Assembly: GCA_937146805.1 (NCBI GenBank)
Contig: CAKZRR010000016.1
Span: 1-37,233, forward strand
Direction of reading: 5' to 3'
DNA length: 37,233 bases
From: an uncultured Owenweeksia sp.
GTDB taxonomy: Bacteria > Bacteroidota > Bacteroidia > Flavobacteriales > Schleiferiaceae
A program made the translations under genes and the position numbers. Under the pieces are notes generated by a model, which saw nothing but the letters and a program-made list of their open reading frames with translations, was not told where the DNA came from and made no database searches. This document shows, piece by piece, positions 23,317 through 32,388 of this stretch; positions within the stretch are counted from its first letter, which is position 1, and the number at the start of each line of letters is the position of its first letter.

Positions 23317-26300
23317 TTATTCGTGAGCCGTTGTTTTACTGATAGTTGGTATTATAGGTTGCAATAAATTAAGTGCTGCATTTACTGTTTTCACCTCACT
23401 AAAGGATAGGTAGAGTTTGTTGTTTCTCTCCTTCATTTGAGCTTTAGGTTGGTCTTTTAAAAAGTGTAAAACGCGATTAAACTTCGTACTTTGGTAAAAA
23501 GGCGAATTTTGATCGGACACAAAATAACCGATCAACCTATTTTGCTTGAGCACTATTTTTTCAAAACCTATTTCTTTTCCTAACCACCGTAATCGTACCG
23601 AGTTGAGAAGTTCATACACTTCTTTAGGGGCTGCTCCAAAACGATCAATAAGCGCTTGCTCAAAATGATAGAGTTCTTTAGGAGTTTTTAGGGATTCCAG
23701 CGCTTGGTATAAACGCAATCGCTCTTCTACTTTGTTTACGTAGCTATCCGGAATAAGAATCTCTAAATCAGTATCTAATAAGGTTTCGGTAACAAAGTCT
23801 TTCTTTTCTTTATCATCAGCATACAGCTCTTTAAACTCTGTTTCCTTAAGCTCTTCAATAGCTTCAGCTAATATTTTTTGGTAGGTATCAAAGCCAATAT
23901 CGGCCATAAAGCCACTTTGGTCTCCGCCTAATAAATCGCCCGATCCTCTAATTTCTAAATCGCGCATAGCAATTTGAAAACCGCTGCCTAAGTCGCTAAA
24001 CTGTTCAATGGCGCTCAATCTTTTACGGGCTTCTTCGGTTAAATGGGTAATTGGAGGGGCAATGAGTTTGCAAAAGGCCTTTTTGTTACTTCGCCCTACC
24101 CGTCCTCGCATCTGATGCAAATCACTAAGCCCTATATGGTGCGCATTATTTATCAGTATAGTGTTGGCATTAGGCACATCCAATCCATTTTCAATGATGG
24201 AAGTGGCTACCAAAACATCAAATTCACCTTCAATAAATCGCAACATCAAGTCTTCCAATTTTTTGCCCTCCATTTGTCCGTGACCAATACCCACTTTGGC
24301 ATCGGGTACCAGTCTATTAATCATACCGGCTACTTCTTTAATGTTTTCTACTCGGTTGTGAATAAAGAAAACCTGCCCGCCACGGCTCATCTCGTACATC
24401 ACGGCATCTCTAATGGCTTCTTCGTTAAAGGACATTACCTCCGTTTCTATAGGATGACGGTTGGGCGGAGGGGTAGTCATTACGCTGAGGTCGCGGGCTT
24501 GCATTAAACTAAATTGCAGCGTACGTGGAATAGGGGTGGCGGTAAGGGTTAGCGTATCTACATCTACCTTTAGGTTTTTTAACTTGTCTTTTACCGCTAC
24601 GCCAAATTTCTGTTCCTCATCAATAATAAGTAGGCCCAAGTCTTTAAATTTCACATCTTTCCCTACCAGTCGGTGGGTTCCAATCAAAATATCTACTTGG
24701 CCTTTTTCTAGCTTATCCAGTGTTTCGTTTTGCTCTCTTTTACTTTTAAAGCGATTAATATAATCTACCTTACAAGGGAGATCTGCCAAGCGCTTTGAGA
24801 ATGTTTTAAAATGCTGAAAGGCCAAAATAGTAGTGGGTACCAAAACTGCCACCTGCTTGCTATCGGCTACCGCCTTAAAAGCAGCTCTAATAGCAATTTC
24901 GGTTTTGCCAAAACCTACGTCACCACAAACCAATCGATCCATGGGCATAGGCGCTTCCATATCGGCTTTTACATCAGCTGTAGCTGTAATTTGATCTGGA
25001 GTGTCTTCATAAATAAAGGAGGCTTCCAATTCATGCTGTAAATAAGTATCTGGCGAAAAGGCAAAACCCTTATTGGCCTTACGTAGCGCATAGAGTTTTA
25101 TCAAGTCAAAGGCTACTTCTTTTACGCGCTTTTTGGCTTTTGCCTTGGTTTTTTGCCAAGCACCCGAGCCTAGTTTATGCATGGTGGGTACGGTGCCTTC
25201 TTTGCCGTTGTAACGGGCTATTTTATGCAAGGAGTGAATGGAAATGTATAACACATCGCCACCATTGTACATCAATTTAATAGCCTCTTGCTGTTTACCG
25301 TTTACATCAATTTTTTGGAGGCCACCAAACTCACCAATACCATGATCGATGTGAGTTACAAAATCGCCCACCTGTAAGCTGGTCAATTCTTTTAGGCTAA
25401 TAGCTTGCTTTTTGGCTTGATTGTTTTTAAGCTTAAAGCGCTGGTATCGCTCAAAAATTTGATGATCGGTATAAACGGCTTTTTTACCCTGTGCATCAAT
25501 AAAGCCTTCGTGTATTGTTTCTACAATGGCGGTGTAGGGTATGTTACTATCTAAGTCTTCAAAAATGGCATCAAAACGCTCCACCTGTTTGGTGTTGGTA
25601 CACAACAGGTAGTTTTGCCAACCTTGCTCGGCATTGTTTTTAAAATCTTTAACCAGCAGCTCAAAAGTTTTATTAAAAGCGGGTTGCGGTTTAATGTTAA
25701 ATGCGAGGGTTTTAGAAGGCTCAAAATAAGGTTTCGAACTCCATTCGGCCGATGCAAATTGCCCCATCGTTTTGGTAAAAGTGTTACCGTCAATAAACAA
25801 TTCGGCTGGCTTGCCGTGCTTTAGTTCTCCGGTAAGAGCAGCAAAAGATTCTTCGGCTTTTGTAAAAAGATTATCTAGTTTTTGGGCGGCCAGCTTTACA
25901 TCCTTTACCCAAAGTACGGTGTTCCCCGAAATGTAATCAAAGAAACTCTCTCGCTTTTCGAGCATTACCTTGTTTTCTACGTTGGGTATCAAGTGCAGCT
26001 TTTTTACGGTATCTATACTTAGCTGCGTTTCAATGTCAAAGGTTCTAATACTCTCCACATCATCTCCAAAAAACTCAATACGATAGGGTTGATCGTGTGA
26101 AAAAGAAAACACATCTACAATACCACCTCGCACCGAAAATTGGCCGGGTTCAACCACAAAATCAACCCGTTCAAATTTATATTCAAACAAGGTTTCGTTT
26201 AAAAAGTCGATACCTAAATGATCACCATCTTTAACCGTAAGTGTATTGGCATTTAGTTGTTTTCGCGTTACCACTTGCTCAAAAAGAGCTTCGGGGTAAC

Positions 26301-26676
26301 TCACAATTAGAGCGGGTTTTTTTCGGCTGTTAATGCGGTTTAGTACCTCTGCTCGCAACAATACATTGGCGTTATCGGTTTCTTCTACTTGGTAAGGTCT
26401 TCGGTAAGATCCTGGGTAAAATAGCACGTCTTTATCATCGGTAATACGCTCTAAATCATTTAGGAAATAGGCGGCCTCCTCTTTATCGCGTAAAATAAAA
26501 AGGTGTGGCCTGCCGGCCTGATAAAAGGAGGCGCTGGCAGCGATGGTGGTAAAGGAGGTGTCTAATCCCTTAAGATGTAGTTTAGGGAAACTTTGATTTT
26601 GGAACAATTCACCTATTTCGCGAAAGCGAGCATCGGCTAAATAATTGCTAAAAAAGGAATGTGTTTTTGAGGCCAT
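23317..26676 (-). CDS. mfd: Transcription-repair coupling factor Mfd
   Basis: 1119-aa ATP-dependent translocase that removes RNA polymerase stalled at DNA lesions and recruits UvrA. Seen: N-terminal UvrB-homology region (about 1-320, without a functional helicase), the RNA-polymerase-interacting CarD-like domain (433-490, VGDFVTHIDHGIGEFGG), the SF2 motor with Walker A GDVGFGKTE (585-593), DEEQ box (686-689), LTATPIPRTLQ and the QMRGRVGRS motif VI, and a TRCF C-terminal domain. Full length and undamaged. The ATG at 26676 gives the family start. A TATATTTG -7 candidate and a hairpin lie upstream. Confidence 0.97.
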   Translation of the reverse strand: MASKTHSFFSNYLADARFREIGELFQNQSFPKLHLKGLDTSFTTIAASASFYQAGRPHLFILRDKEEAAYFLNDLERITDDKDVLFYPGSYRRPYQVEETDNANVLLRAEVLNRINSRKKPALIVSYPEALFEQVVTRKQLNANTLTVKDGDHLGIDFLNETLFEYKFERVDFVVEPGQFSVRGGIVDVFSFSHDQPYRIEFFGDDVESIRTFDIETQLSIDTVKKLHLIPNVENKVMLEKRESFFDYISGNTVLWVKDVKLAAQKLDNLFTKAEESFAALTGELKHGKPAELFIDGNTFTKTMGQFASAEWSSKPYFEPSKTLAFNIKPQPAFNKTFELLVKDFKNNAEQGWQNYLLCTNTKQVERFDAIFEDLDSNIPYTAIVETIHEGFIDAQGKKAVYTDHQIFERYQRFKLKNNQAKKQAISLKELTSLQVGDFVTHIDHGIGEFGGLQKIDVNGKQQEAIKLMYNGGDVLYISIHSLHKIARYNGKEGTVPTMHKLGSGAWQKTKAKAKKRVKEVAFDLIKLYALRKANKGFAFSPDTYLQHELEASFIYEDTPDQITATADVKADMEAPMPMDRLVCGDVGFGKTEIAIRAAFKAVADSKQVAVLVPTTILAFQHFKTFSKRLADLPCKVDYINRFKSKREQNETLDKLEKGQVDILIGTHRLVGKDVKFKDLGLLIIDEEQKFGVAVKDKLKNLKVDVDTLTLTATPIPRTLQFSLMQARDLSVMTTPPPNRHPIETEVMSFNEEAIRDAVMYEMSRGGQVFFIHNRVENIKEVAGMINRLVPDAKVGIGHGQMEGKKLEDLMLRFIEGEFDVLVATSIIENGLDVPNANTILINNAHHIGLSDLHQMRGRVGRSNKKAFCKLIAPPITHLTEEARKRLSAIEQFSDLGSGFQIAMRDLEIRGSGDLLGGDQSGFMADIGFDTYQKILAEAIEELKETEFKELYADDKEKKDFVTETLLDTDLEILIPDSYVNKVEERLRLYQALESLKTPKELYHFEQALIDRFGAAPKEVYELLNSVRLRWLGKEIGFEKIVLKQNRLIGYFVSDQNSPFYQSTKFNRVLHFLKDQPKAQMKERNNKLYLSFSEVKTVNAALNLLQPIIPTISKTTAHE

Positions 26677-26691
26677 AGGGTAAAACGAAAA

Positions 26692-26717
26692 GCCACGCTA
26701 CCGAATTTGGTGCGTGG
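26692..26717 (-). terminator. Hairpin between NTF2-like gene and mfd
   Basis: CCACGC (26692-26697) pairs with GCGTGG (26712-26717), extended inward by ACC/GGT across one bulged T. On the minus strand it is followed by CTTTTCGTTTT. It looks like the terminator of the NTF2-like gene but also lies within the presumed mfd leader. Confidence 0.5.
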
Positions 26718-26725
26718 TGAAAGGG

Positions 26726-26733
26726 CAAATATA
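26726..26733 (-). promoter_or_regulatory. Candidate -7 element for mfd
   Basis: TATATTTG on the minus strand matches TAnnTTTG, 50 bp upstream of the mfd ATG, which would place the hairpin at 26692-26717 at the very start of the transcript. No -33 TTTG seen. Confidence 0.35.
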
Positions 26734-26743
26734 CGTTTGAATT

Positions 26744-27211
26744 TTAGCTTTTTGTGGGTATCATTTGATAGGCACGACTCACGATTTTCCAGCCTTCTTG
26801 AAAATGGTATAATCCCATAAAATCAATGCGCTGGGTTTTGCCGCCTACTTTAAAAGAAAGCTTTACCATGGCCATTTCTTCCACAATATCAATGGACTGA
26901 AAATCGAGGGTAACCTGCTGATTTGGAGCGGAAGGGTAGCCTCCACTTTCTTTTTTGGAGATGGCCCAGTTGAGCCAGTCTTCAAAGGTTTCTTGTATCA
27001 CTTCGTTTTTGGCGGTAAGACCATAGGAAACAAAATCGGTGCTAAAACCCAGTTGCATGGTGTATAAATCGCCACGGTTGTGCATGGCATTGGCATAGGC
27101 CTCTAGTAACACCTCCTTAATGGCGGCTTTGTTTTCGTTTTTGCTCATTTGTGCCTGACTAAAGCTTAGGCTAAACACAAAAAATAGAGAGAGAGAGATC
27201 TTTTGAAACAT
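26744..27211 (-). CDS. Exported NTF2-like (SnoaL-fold) protein
   Basis: 155 aa: signal peptide (MFQKISLSLFFVFSLSFSQAQ), then a nuclear transport factor 2-like domain (EVLLEAYANAMHNRGD... MGLYHFQEGWKIVSRAYQM). The fold includes enzymes and many small-molecule-binding proteins; no catalytic set can be assigned here. A (AG)6 dinucleotide run at 27186-27198 falls in the signal-peptide codons. The gene is 14 bp downstream of the SDR gene, so they are probably co-transcribed. Confidence 0.8.
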   Translation of the reverse strand: MFQKISLSLFFVFSLSFSQAQMSKNENKAAIKEVLLEAYANAMHNRGDLYTMQLGFSTDFVSYGLTAKNEVIQETFEDWLNWAISKKESGGYPSAPNQQVTLDFQSIDIVEEMAMVKLSFKVGGKTQRIDFMGLYHFQEGWKIVSRAYQMIPTKS

Positions 27212-27225
27212 AGAGTATTGTTGTG

Positions 27226-27978
27226 TTATGTTGTTTTGTTTACCAATGTGCTGCTGGCTTGTGCGCTGGGCAAAATTAATACATCTGCTACATTTACATG
27301 GGCAGGTCTGGTAGCTATAAAAACCGCCAAATCGGCAATGTCTTCTGCTTGTAAGGCATCGTAACCTTCATAAACCGACTCCGATTTTTTGGCATCGCCT
27401 TTAAACCTCACCAACGAAAATTCTGTTTCTACCAAGCCCGGTGCAATTTGCGAAACTTTAATTCCATCGCCATTTAAATCCAATCGCATGCCTTTGCTCA
27501 AGGCATCTACTGCAAATTTAGAAGCGCAATATACATTGCCGTTGGGGTACACTTCGCGCCCAGCAATAGATCCAATATTAATTATTTGCGAGCTGCTATT
27601 TTTAGGCATTAAGGGCAAAACATTTTTGGTAACGTAAAGCAAACCTTTAACGTTAATATCCATCATGGCATCCCAATCGCTTAGGCTGCCCGTTTGTATG
27701 TTGCCTAGGCCATGTGCATTACCCGCATTGTTTATCAGTAGCTGTATGGTTTGCCATTCGGCAGATAAAGATTGAATAGCCAACTCAATTTCCGTCACCG
27801 AGCGAACATCAAAATTCAAAGAAATACAATCGGTAGTGGTAGATAGTTCTTGTTGTAATTGCTGCAATCGATCCGCTCTTCGCCCACATATAATAAGGCG
27901 AAAATCATTTTTTGCCAGCAATTGGGCGGTAGCTTTACCAATACCCGAAGTGGCTCCTGTAACAAGTGCAGTTTTCAT
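27226..27978 (-). CDS. Short-chain dehydrogenase/reductase
   Basis: 250-aa classical SDR using NAD(P)H. Seen: TGATSGIG (residues 7-14), NNAG (83-86) and the catalytic set Ser137, Tyr150, Lys154 ([10 protein letters not shown]...YCASKFA). CGRRADR after the second strand favours NADP(H). The open frame starts at a TTG four codons earlier; the ATG at 27978 is preferred because it begins the Rossmann strand. It resembles YdfG/serine-3-dehydrogenase-like SDRs, but the substrate is not predictable. Followed closely by the NTF2-like gene. Confidence 0.92.
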   Translation of the reverse strand: MKTALVTGATSGIGKATAQLLAKNDFRLIICGRRADRLQQLQQELSTTTDCISLNFDVRSVTEIELAIQSLSAEWQTIQLLINNAGNAHGLGNIQTGSLSDWDAMMDINVKGLLYVTKNVLPLMPKNSSSQIINIGSIAGREVYPNGNVYCASKFAVDALSKGMRLDLNGDGIKVSQIAPGLVETEFSLVRFKGDAKKSESVYEGYDALQAEDIADLAVFIATRPAHVNVADVLILPSAQASSTLVNKTT

Positions 27979-28148
27979 AGTAGCTTTCAAACAGATAGCA
28001 AATATCCTAAAATATTGGCTATGAATTGGGTGCGCTTAACGGGATTTTGCCACCTAAAAACAGAAAATGGACATGAATAGAGCGGTAAATGGCCATAGTT
28101 TTGCAATATTAAAGGAGCGTTGGTTTCTCATTACACGTTAAATTACTT

Positions 28149-28156
28149 TACTTTTG
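28149..28156 (+). promoter_or_regulatory. Candidate -7 element, thioredoxin-like T9SS gene
   Basis: TACTTTTG matches TAnnTTTG. It leaves about 32 nt of leader to the ATG at 28194 and about 14 nt to the ATG at 28176, favouring the former. No convincing -33 element. Confidence 0.35.
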
Positions 28157-28193
28157 GTGTAGTTTTAGATAGCAGATGCTAAGTTCCAATTTT

Positions 28194-28967
28194 ATGAAAA
28201 AGATTATTTTATTACTGGCTTTAATCATTAATTGCCGTGCCTTTGGGCAATTGGCAAACGGAAGTGTGGCACCTGATTTTACGCTTACCGATTATTATGG
28301 AAATACCCATAATCTGTACAGTTACCTAAATAGTGGCAAAACTGTTTACTTGGAAATTTTTGCAGCGCATTGTCCGGGCTGCTGGAGTTACCACCAAACA
28401 CGTACATTGAAAAGTTTGTATAATTTGTATGGGCCAAGCGGTACCAATGAAATAATGGTTTTAGCCTTAGAGCATGATGAGTACAACGATTCTAATGCTT
28501 TTAAAGGTATTGGTGACCCGTGGGTTACACAGGGTAATTGGTTAACCGGTACACCTTATCCGCAGTTTAATGTAGAGGGCTGGCCAGATCGTAATGTGTT
28601 TGTTGATTATAAGGTTACGTCTTACCCAATTGTATATAAAATCTGCCCCAATAAAATTTTAGAACGTGTATATACTTCTGCTACGCAGCAGCAGCTTTAC
28701 CAAAAGGCACAAAACTGCCAAACCATGTCTATTAGCGAAGAGCAGGTAGGTTGGGAGCTTTACTATAACCACCTTTCGGGAAAGGTTGTGGTAAACCACC
28801 TCGAAAAAATTGAAGCGGTTACCATTATAAACCTTAATGGACAGTTGGTTAAAAAGCTAAATTCGGTGCCCATTTCAACCATTGATGTTAGCGATTTGGC
28901 AGAAGGGGTTTACTTCTTTAAAGTTAAAACGGAATCGGACTTACTGATTAAGAAACTACAATTGTAA
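28194..28967 (+). CDS. Secreted thioredoxin-fold protein with T9SS sorting domain
   Basis: 257 aa from the ATG at 28194 (an in-frame ATG at 28176 adds six residues before the usual MKK start). Seen: signal peptide ending CRAFGQ, a peroxiredoxin/TlpA-like domain with PDFTLTDYYGN and a redox-type CPGC motif (Cys60, Cys63), and a short C-terminal type IX sorting domain (KVVVNHLEKIEAVTIINLNGQLVKKL...FFKVKTES). A C-terminal sorting signal on a thioredoxin fold implies a disulfide-active or structural protein at the cell surface, not the usual periplasmic TlpA. The partner is unknown. Confidence 0.85.
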   Translation: MKKIILLLALIINCRAFGQLANGSVAPDFTLTDYYGNTHNLYSYLNSGKTVYLEIFAAHCPGCWSYHQTRTLKSLYNLYGPSGTNEIMVLALEHDEYNDSNAFKGIGDPWVTQGNWLTGTPYPQFNVEGWPDRNVFVDYKVTSYPIVYKICPNKILERVYTSATQQQLYQKAQNCQTMSISEEQVGWELYYNHLSGKVVVNHLEKIEAVTIINLNGQLVKKLNSVPISTIDVSDLAEGVYFFKVKTESDLLIKKLQL

Positions 28968-29005
28968 GCGCGTTAAGTATTATAGTGCCTGTTGTTTCCG
29001 GTTTG

Positions 29006-29713
29006 CTAATCGGCCAGCATTATTATTTCAGATTGCCACATACCGTTAATATTTACATACATTAAGTAAGAGCCTTTTGGATATTTGGCAAGGCTAAAGC
29101 GCTGTTTTTGGCTTTGTATTTCTTCTCGTTTTTCTAACAATTTACCATCCATATCTAATATTAAAACAGATTTAATATTGTTGGTAGCTTCCAAATTAAT
29201 CACACCGGTGGTGGGGTTAGGGAAAGCACTGTATCCTTTTTCCAGTAGGTTTAACTCATTGGTGTTAAGAGCGGGTTCGCTCGTAGTTAATGTATCGGTA
29301 AATTGAATTGGGAGTAGGGGCTGACGTGGTGTTGGTGCAATGCAACAAGTTATCCAGCATACAGTAACCACATCCATATCACAAGAAGCCATTTTTAATT
29401 TGAAGTTTTGGATGGTAGGTATATTGGGGCTGATAAGCACTTCATTAATTTTTACTTTGGCGTATTCTATGCTGCTTACTTCTACGGAGTAGGTGCCTGC
29501 CGCAACTGGGTTAATGTGATAGTTTCCCTCAAAATCGGTAGCAGCGCCAGCTATAACAGCTCCCTTTTCGGTTTTAATAACCACATTTACAAAGGGCAAG
29601 GTTTCCAATGTTTTTTCATCAACAATATTGCCTTTAATACTTCCGGGCCTTTTTTGTGCTGCTAGGTTTAAGCTTAATCCAATCAAAAACAAAAGGCTGT
29701 ATAAATTTCTCAT
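29006..29713 (-). CDS. Secreted CarboxypepD_reg-like T9SS cargo
   Basis: 235 aa from ATG 29713 (a GTG two codons earlier also opens the frame). Seen: signal peptide, a carboxypeptidase-regulatory-like beta domain (GSIKGNIVDEKTLETLPFVNVVIK... AAGTYSVEVSSIEY, about 25-110), a Cys-rich stretch CWITCC near residue 122, and a type IX sorting domain from SAFPNPTTGVINLE to the end. The N-terminal domain is the one found ahead of TonB-dependent receptor plugs, here free-standing. Convergent with the thioredoxin-like gene. Confidence 0.85.
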   Translation of the reverse strand: MRNLYSLLFLIGLSLNLAAQKRPGSIKGNIVDEKTLETLPFVNVVIKTEKGAVIAGAATDFEGNYHINPVAAGTYSVEVSSIEYAKVKINEVLISPNIPTIQNFKLKMASCDMDVVTVCWITCCIAPTPRQPLLPIQFTDTLTTSEPALNTNELNLLEKGYSAFPNPTTGVINLEATNNIKSVLILDMDGKLLEKREEIQSQKQRFSLAKYPKGSYLMYVNINGMWQSEIIMLAD

Positions 29714-29945
29714 AATCACAGAGTTTTAAGTTAATAATTAGGCTACCCTTTTTTGCCGGCTATAAAAAGTGTTTGCCGTTTAGTATTAGAAGGCAAAAAA
29801 TAAAAAAGGTTGCACGAGGTACGAGCTAAACTCATTTTGCAGCTCGATAAATAGAAGATTACGCTATTTTTTTTGTAATTTTTGCAAATGTAATAAGTTG
29901 ATTAACAGAATTGTAGTATTGTAGCTTCACCTAAAACCACCAATA

Positions 29946-32387
29946 ATGACTTATCTAGTAAAATCGTTTCGAGCGTTATTATCCACGGTCCTAATGCTTA
30001 TTTCTTTTACCGTTGTAGCGCAAGATGTCTCTGTATCCGTTGGTAGCTCTCGAACTATTATTCCACCCTATATCCGAGACCTAGAAAGCGCTTTGGATCT
30101 TTTTCTAATTGATTTGAATTGTAATTTTCAGCAAGCTACCGAGGTGTTAATGGTTATTGAACTTACCGAAGACGAACTGGGACGAATTGCTTTTGGAGAG
30201 AGTGAGGTGATGTACATTCCTAATACTTCTTTTCAGCGTACTATTTCAAATACCGAGTTTACGCAGTGGGATACTTGGGAGTTTGATGAAAATATGAAGC
30301 AGCAGTTTTTGGAAACCAATAGGTTGCCAGATGGGGTTTATAATCTTTGTGTGGAGGTGATCCCGGTAGATAACCCAGCGCCATTAAGCCAGTTTTGCTA
30401 TTTATTTGAAATATTTTTACCCAATAACGTACAGCTAATTATGCCTGATGATGAATCGGATGTAGTAGTAGAAACGCCCAACTTTGTTTGGACTCCTGTT
30501 AATTGGATGACACCTCTTAACTACTTTCTAAAGGTGGTAGAGATATTTCAAGGACAAACCCCACAAGATGCGATGGCCACAAATCAGCCTTTGGCCGAAC
30601 ATCTTTTACTTCAGCAAACCAGTTATTTGTATTCCATGCAAGATTTGCCATTGGAAGAAGGTAAAAGTTATGCTTGGCAGGTAACCAGTGTGGATGAATT
30701 TGATAACGCAATTGGTGAAAATGGCGGTGAAAGTGAGGTGTTTAGTTTTAATTATGTAGGAAACGCCATGGGAGGTGATTTGAATACCTGGCAAGATTCA
30801 GTAAGACGATTTACCGACCCAGCTTATCTGCAAGGAGCAAGTCTTAAAAAGGATCCTTGCCCGCCCATCAAAGAGTTGATTGCCAGTATTCAATCTAAAT
30901 TATTGAAAGCGCGCGCTAAACATCAAAAAGCAAGTTTAAAAAAGGCAGAAGGTGAAACACAGGCCTCCAATGGCAAAGCTGCTAAAGAAGATGCAGATAA
31001 TAAAATGGGTGATGCTCAAAAAAAACACGATCAAGCCAATCAACAGCGTGATGGATGGTTGTCAGCGGCCAATAACTCAACGGGTGCTAAGGTGATTAAA
31101 GCGAATGATGATTGTTCGGGAGGTGCGCTTATTGGTGCTGGCAATGGAGGTTCTTTGAAGTTGGATGCAGGTACGGCTTTATGTATTCCATCCAGCAAAA
31201 TTAGTGCGTGGTTGGCGGCCTTTAACAAGGTGCGAAGTGAATACGAAGCCAGTGTAAAGGCTTTGGCAGAAGCGGCTGGTAAACTGGCAGATTTAAAGGC
31301 GCAAAAGGAACAGGGCGAAAAGGATGAAAAAGATGGAAAGGATAAGGCAGCCGAAGGAAAATCAGAGGCCGAAGCCGCTCAAAAAGAAATTGACGAACTA
31401 GAGAAAGCGTTGCAAGATTTAGAGCCTGCGGCTAAGGAGTGTGATGAAATAATAAAGAACTTAAAAGCTGCAGCAGCTAAGGCTAATTCGGCTATTAGCG
31501 ATGCAGGTAGTAAACTGGTAGGTCCAAGCGACAAAGGTTATAAAGGAGGAAGCGCAGCAGGCGGACACGTTAAAAAAGGAGAAGATAAGCTCAAAGAAGC
31601 ACAAGATGCCTTTGAAAAGGGAGATTATACAAAGGCGGAGACATTAGCAGCCGAGGCTGGTTTAGAAGCGGGTAAATCGGGTATTGCGGCTGATAGAGAA
31701 GATTGCTACGAAGAGGCCAAAGAAAAAGTTGAAAAAGCTAAGCAGGCTTTGGCTGACGGTAAGAAGAAGAATCCCAAAAGTGATTATGGAGTTGCTGAAA
31801 AAGCGTTGGCAGATGCCGAAAAGGCATTGGCTGAATTGAAAGCGGCCATTGCAGATGGAGACTATGGTAGGGCAGAAATGTTATGTAACAGAGTGATGCA
31901 GATTATTACCAACGAGTTTTATCCTCCTTTTGAAGCCATAGTGTGTAATGAAGGGGATGTTATTCCCGGTCAACGGAAATTTATTACGGAGTATAAAGCG
32001 GGTTATTTTTATACGACCACCCAGTTGGCTCCTGGGAATATTGGTTTTGAACTTAAAAAATTCTTTACCGCAATACGAGATCCTTTAGGAATTGCCTCTA
32101 TGGTGAATAGCGTGTATGCTCTTTCCAGCACGGGTCACGCTTATGATATTTATGAGGTTTGGGTGAAGAGTTACGGTACATCAGATTCAAAATGTGTGAA
32201 CGGTGTATGGGTAGATCAGAACTTACGAGATATCTATAGAGAAGCCTACTTGGTAAAGGTTAAGGAGACCGTTAGAGGCGAGGAAATTTCTAAAATTATG
32301 GTAGAACAAAATTTTAAGAATATTCACAATAGCTTTTTAGATATTAAGATTGATAAGTTTATTGAGAAAATCCAAAAACACCTGTAA
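29946..32387 (+). CDS. Exported TANFOR/FN3-like coiled-coil protein
   Basis: 813 aa. Seen: signal peptide (MTYLVKSFRALLSTVLMLI...VVAQ), an N-terminal beta region with two Cys-flanked stretches (LNCNFQQ; YNLCVEV), a segment at about 158-270 with the pattern TPNFVWTPV... KVVEIFQGQTPQDAM... PLEEGKSYAWQV... GESEVFSF, which resembles the TANFOR domain of Bacteroidota, then a long Ala/Lys/Glu-rich alpha-helical stretch (about 305-650) interrupted by a glycine-rich, Cys-containing tip (380-415), and a mixed C-terminal domain (655-813). The helix-tip-helix layout suggests an antiparallel coiled-coil hairpin. It is translationally adjacent (1 bp) to the beta-barrel gene. Function unknown. Confidence 0.82.
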   Translation: MTYLVKSFRALLSTVLMLISFTVVAQDVSVSVGSSRTIIPPYIRDLESALDLFLIDLNCNFQQATEVLMVIELTEDELGRIAFGESEVMYIPNTSFQRTISNTEFTQWDTWEFDENMKQQFLETNRLPDGVYNLCVEVIPVDNPAPLSQFCYLFEIFLPNNVQLIMPDDESDVVVETPNFVWTPVNWMTPLNYFLKVVEIFQGQTPQDAMATNQPLAEHLLLQQTSYLYSMQDLPLEEGKSYAWQVTSVDEFDNAIGENGGESEVFSFNYVGNAMGGDLNTWQDSVRRFTDPAYLQGASLKKDPCPPIKELIASIQSKLLKARAKHQKASLKKAEGETQASNGKAAKEDADNKMGDAQKKHDQANQQRDGWLSAANNSTGAKVIKANDDCSGGALIGAGNGGSLKLDAGTALCIPSSKISAWLAAFNKVRSEYEASVKALAEAAGKLADLKAQKEQGEKDEKDGKDKAAEGKSEAEAAQKEIDELEKALQDLEPAAKECDEIIKNLKAAAAKANSAISDAGSKLVGPSDKGYKGGSAAGGHVKKGEDKLKEAQDAFEKGDYTKAETLAAEAGLEAGKSGIAADREDCYEEAKEKVEKAKQALADGKKKNPKSDYGVAEKALADAEKALAELKAAIADGDYGRAEMLCNRVMQIITNEFYPPFEAIVCNEGDVIPGQRKFITEYKAGYFYTTTQLAPGNIGFELKKFFTAIRDPLGIASMVNSVYALSSTGHAYDIYEVWVKSYGTSDSKCVNGVWVDQNLRDIYREAYLVKVKETVRGEEISKIMVEQNFKNIHNSFLDIKIDKFIEKIQKHL

Positions 32388-32388
32388 A

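Noticed and set aside
24043-24763. Long plus-strand frames opposite mfd
   Set aside because: They are antisense shadows of a conserved helicase region, with no recognisable domain.
31040-31228. Minus-strand frame inside the coiled-coil gene
   Set aside because: Shadow frame in a low-complexity Ala/Lys-rich region, no start context or homology.
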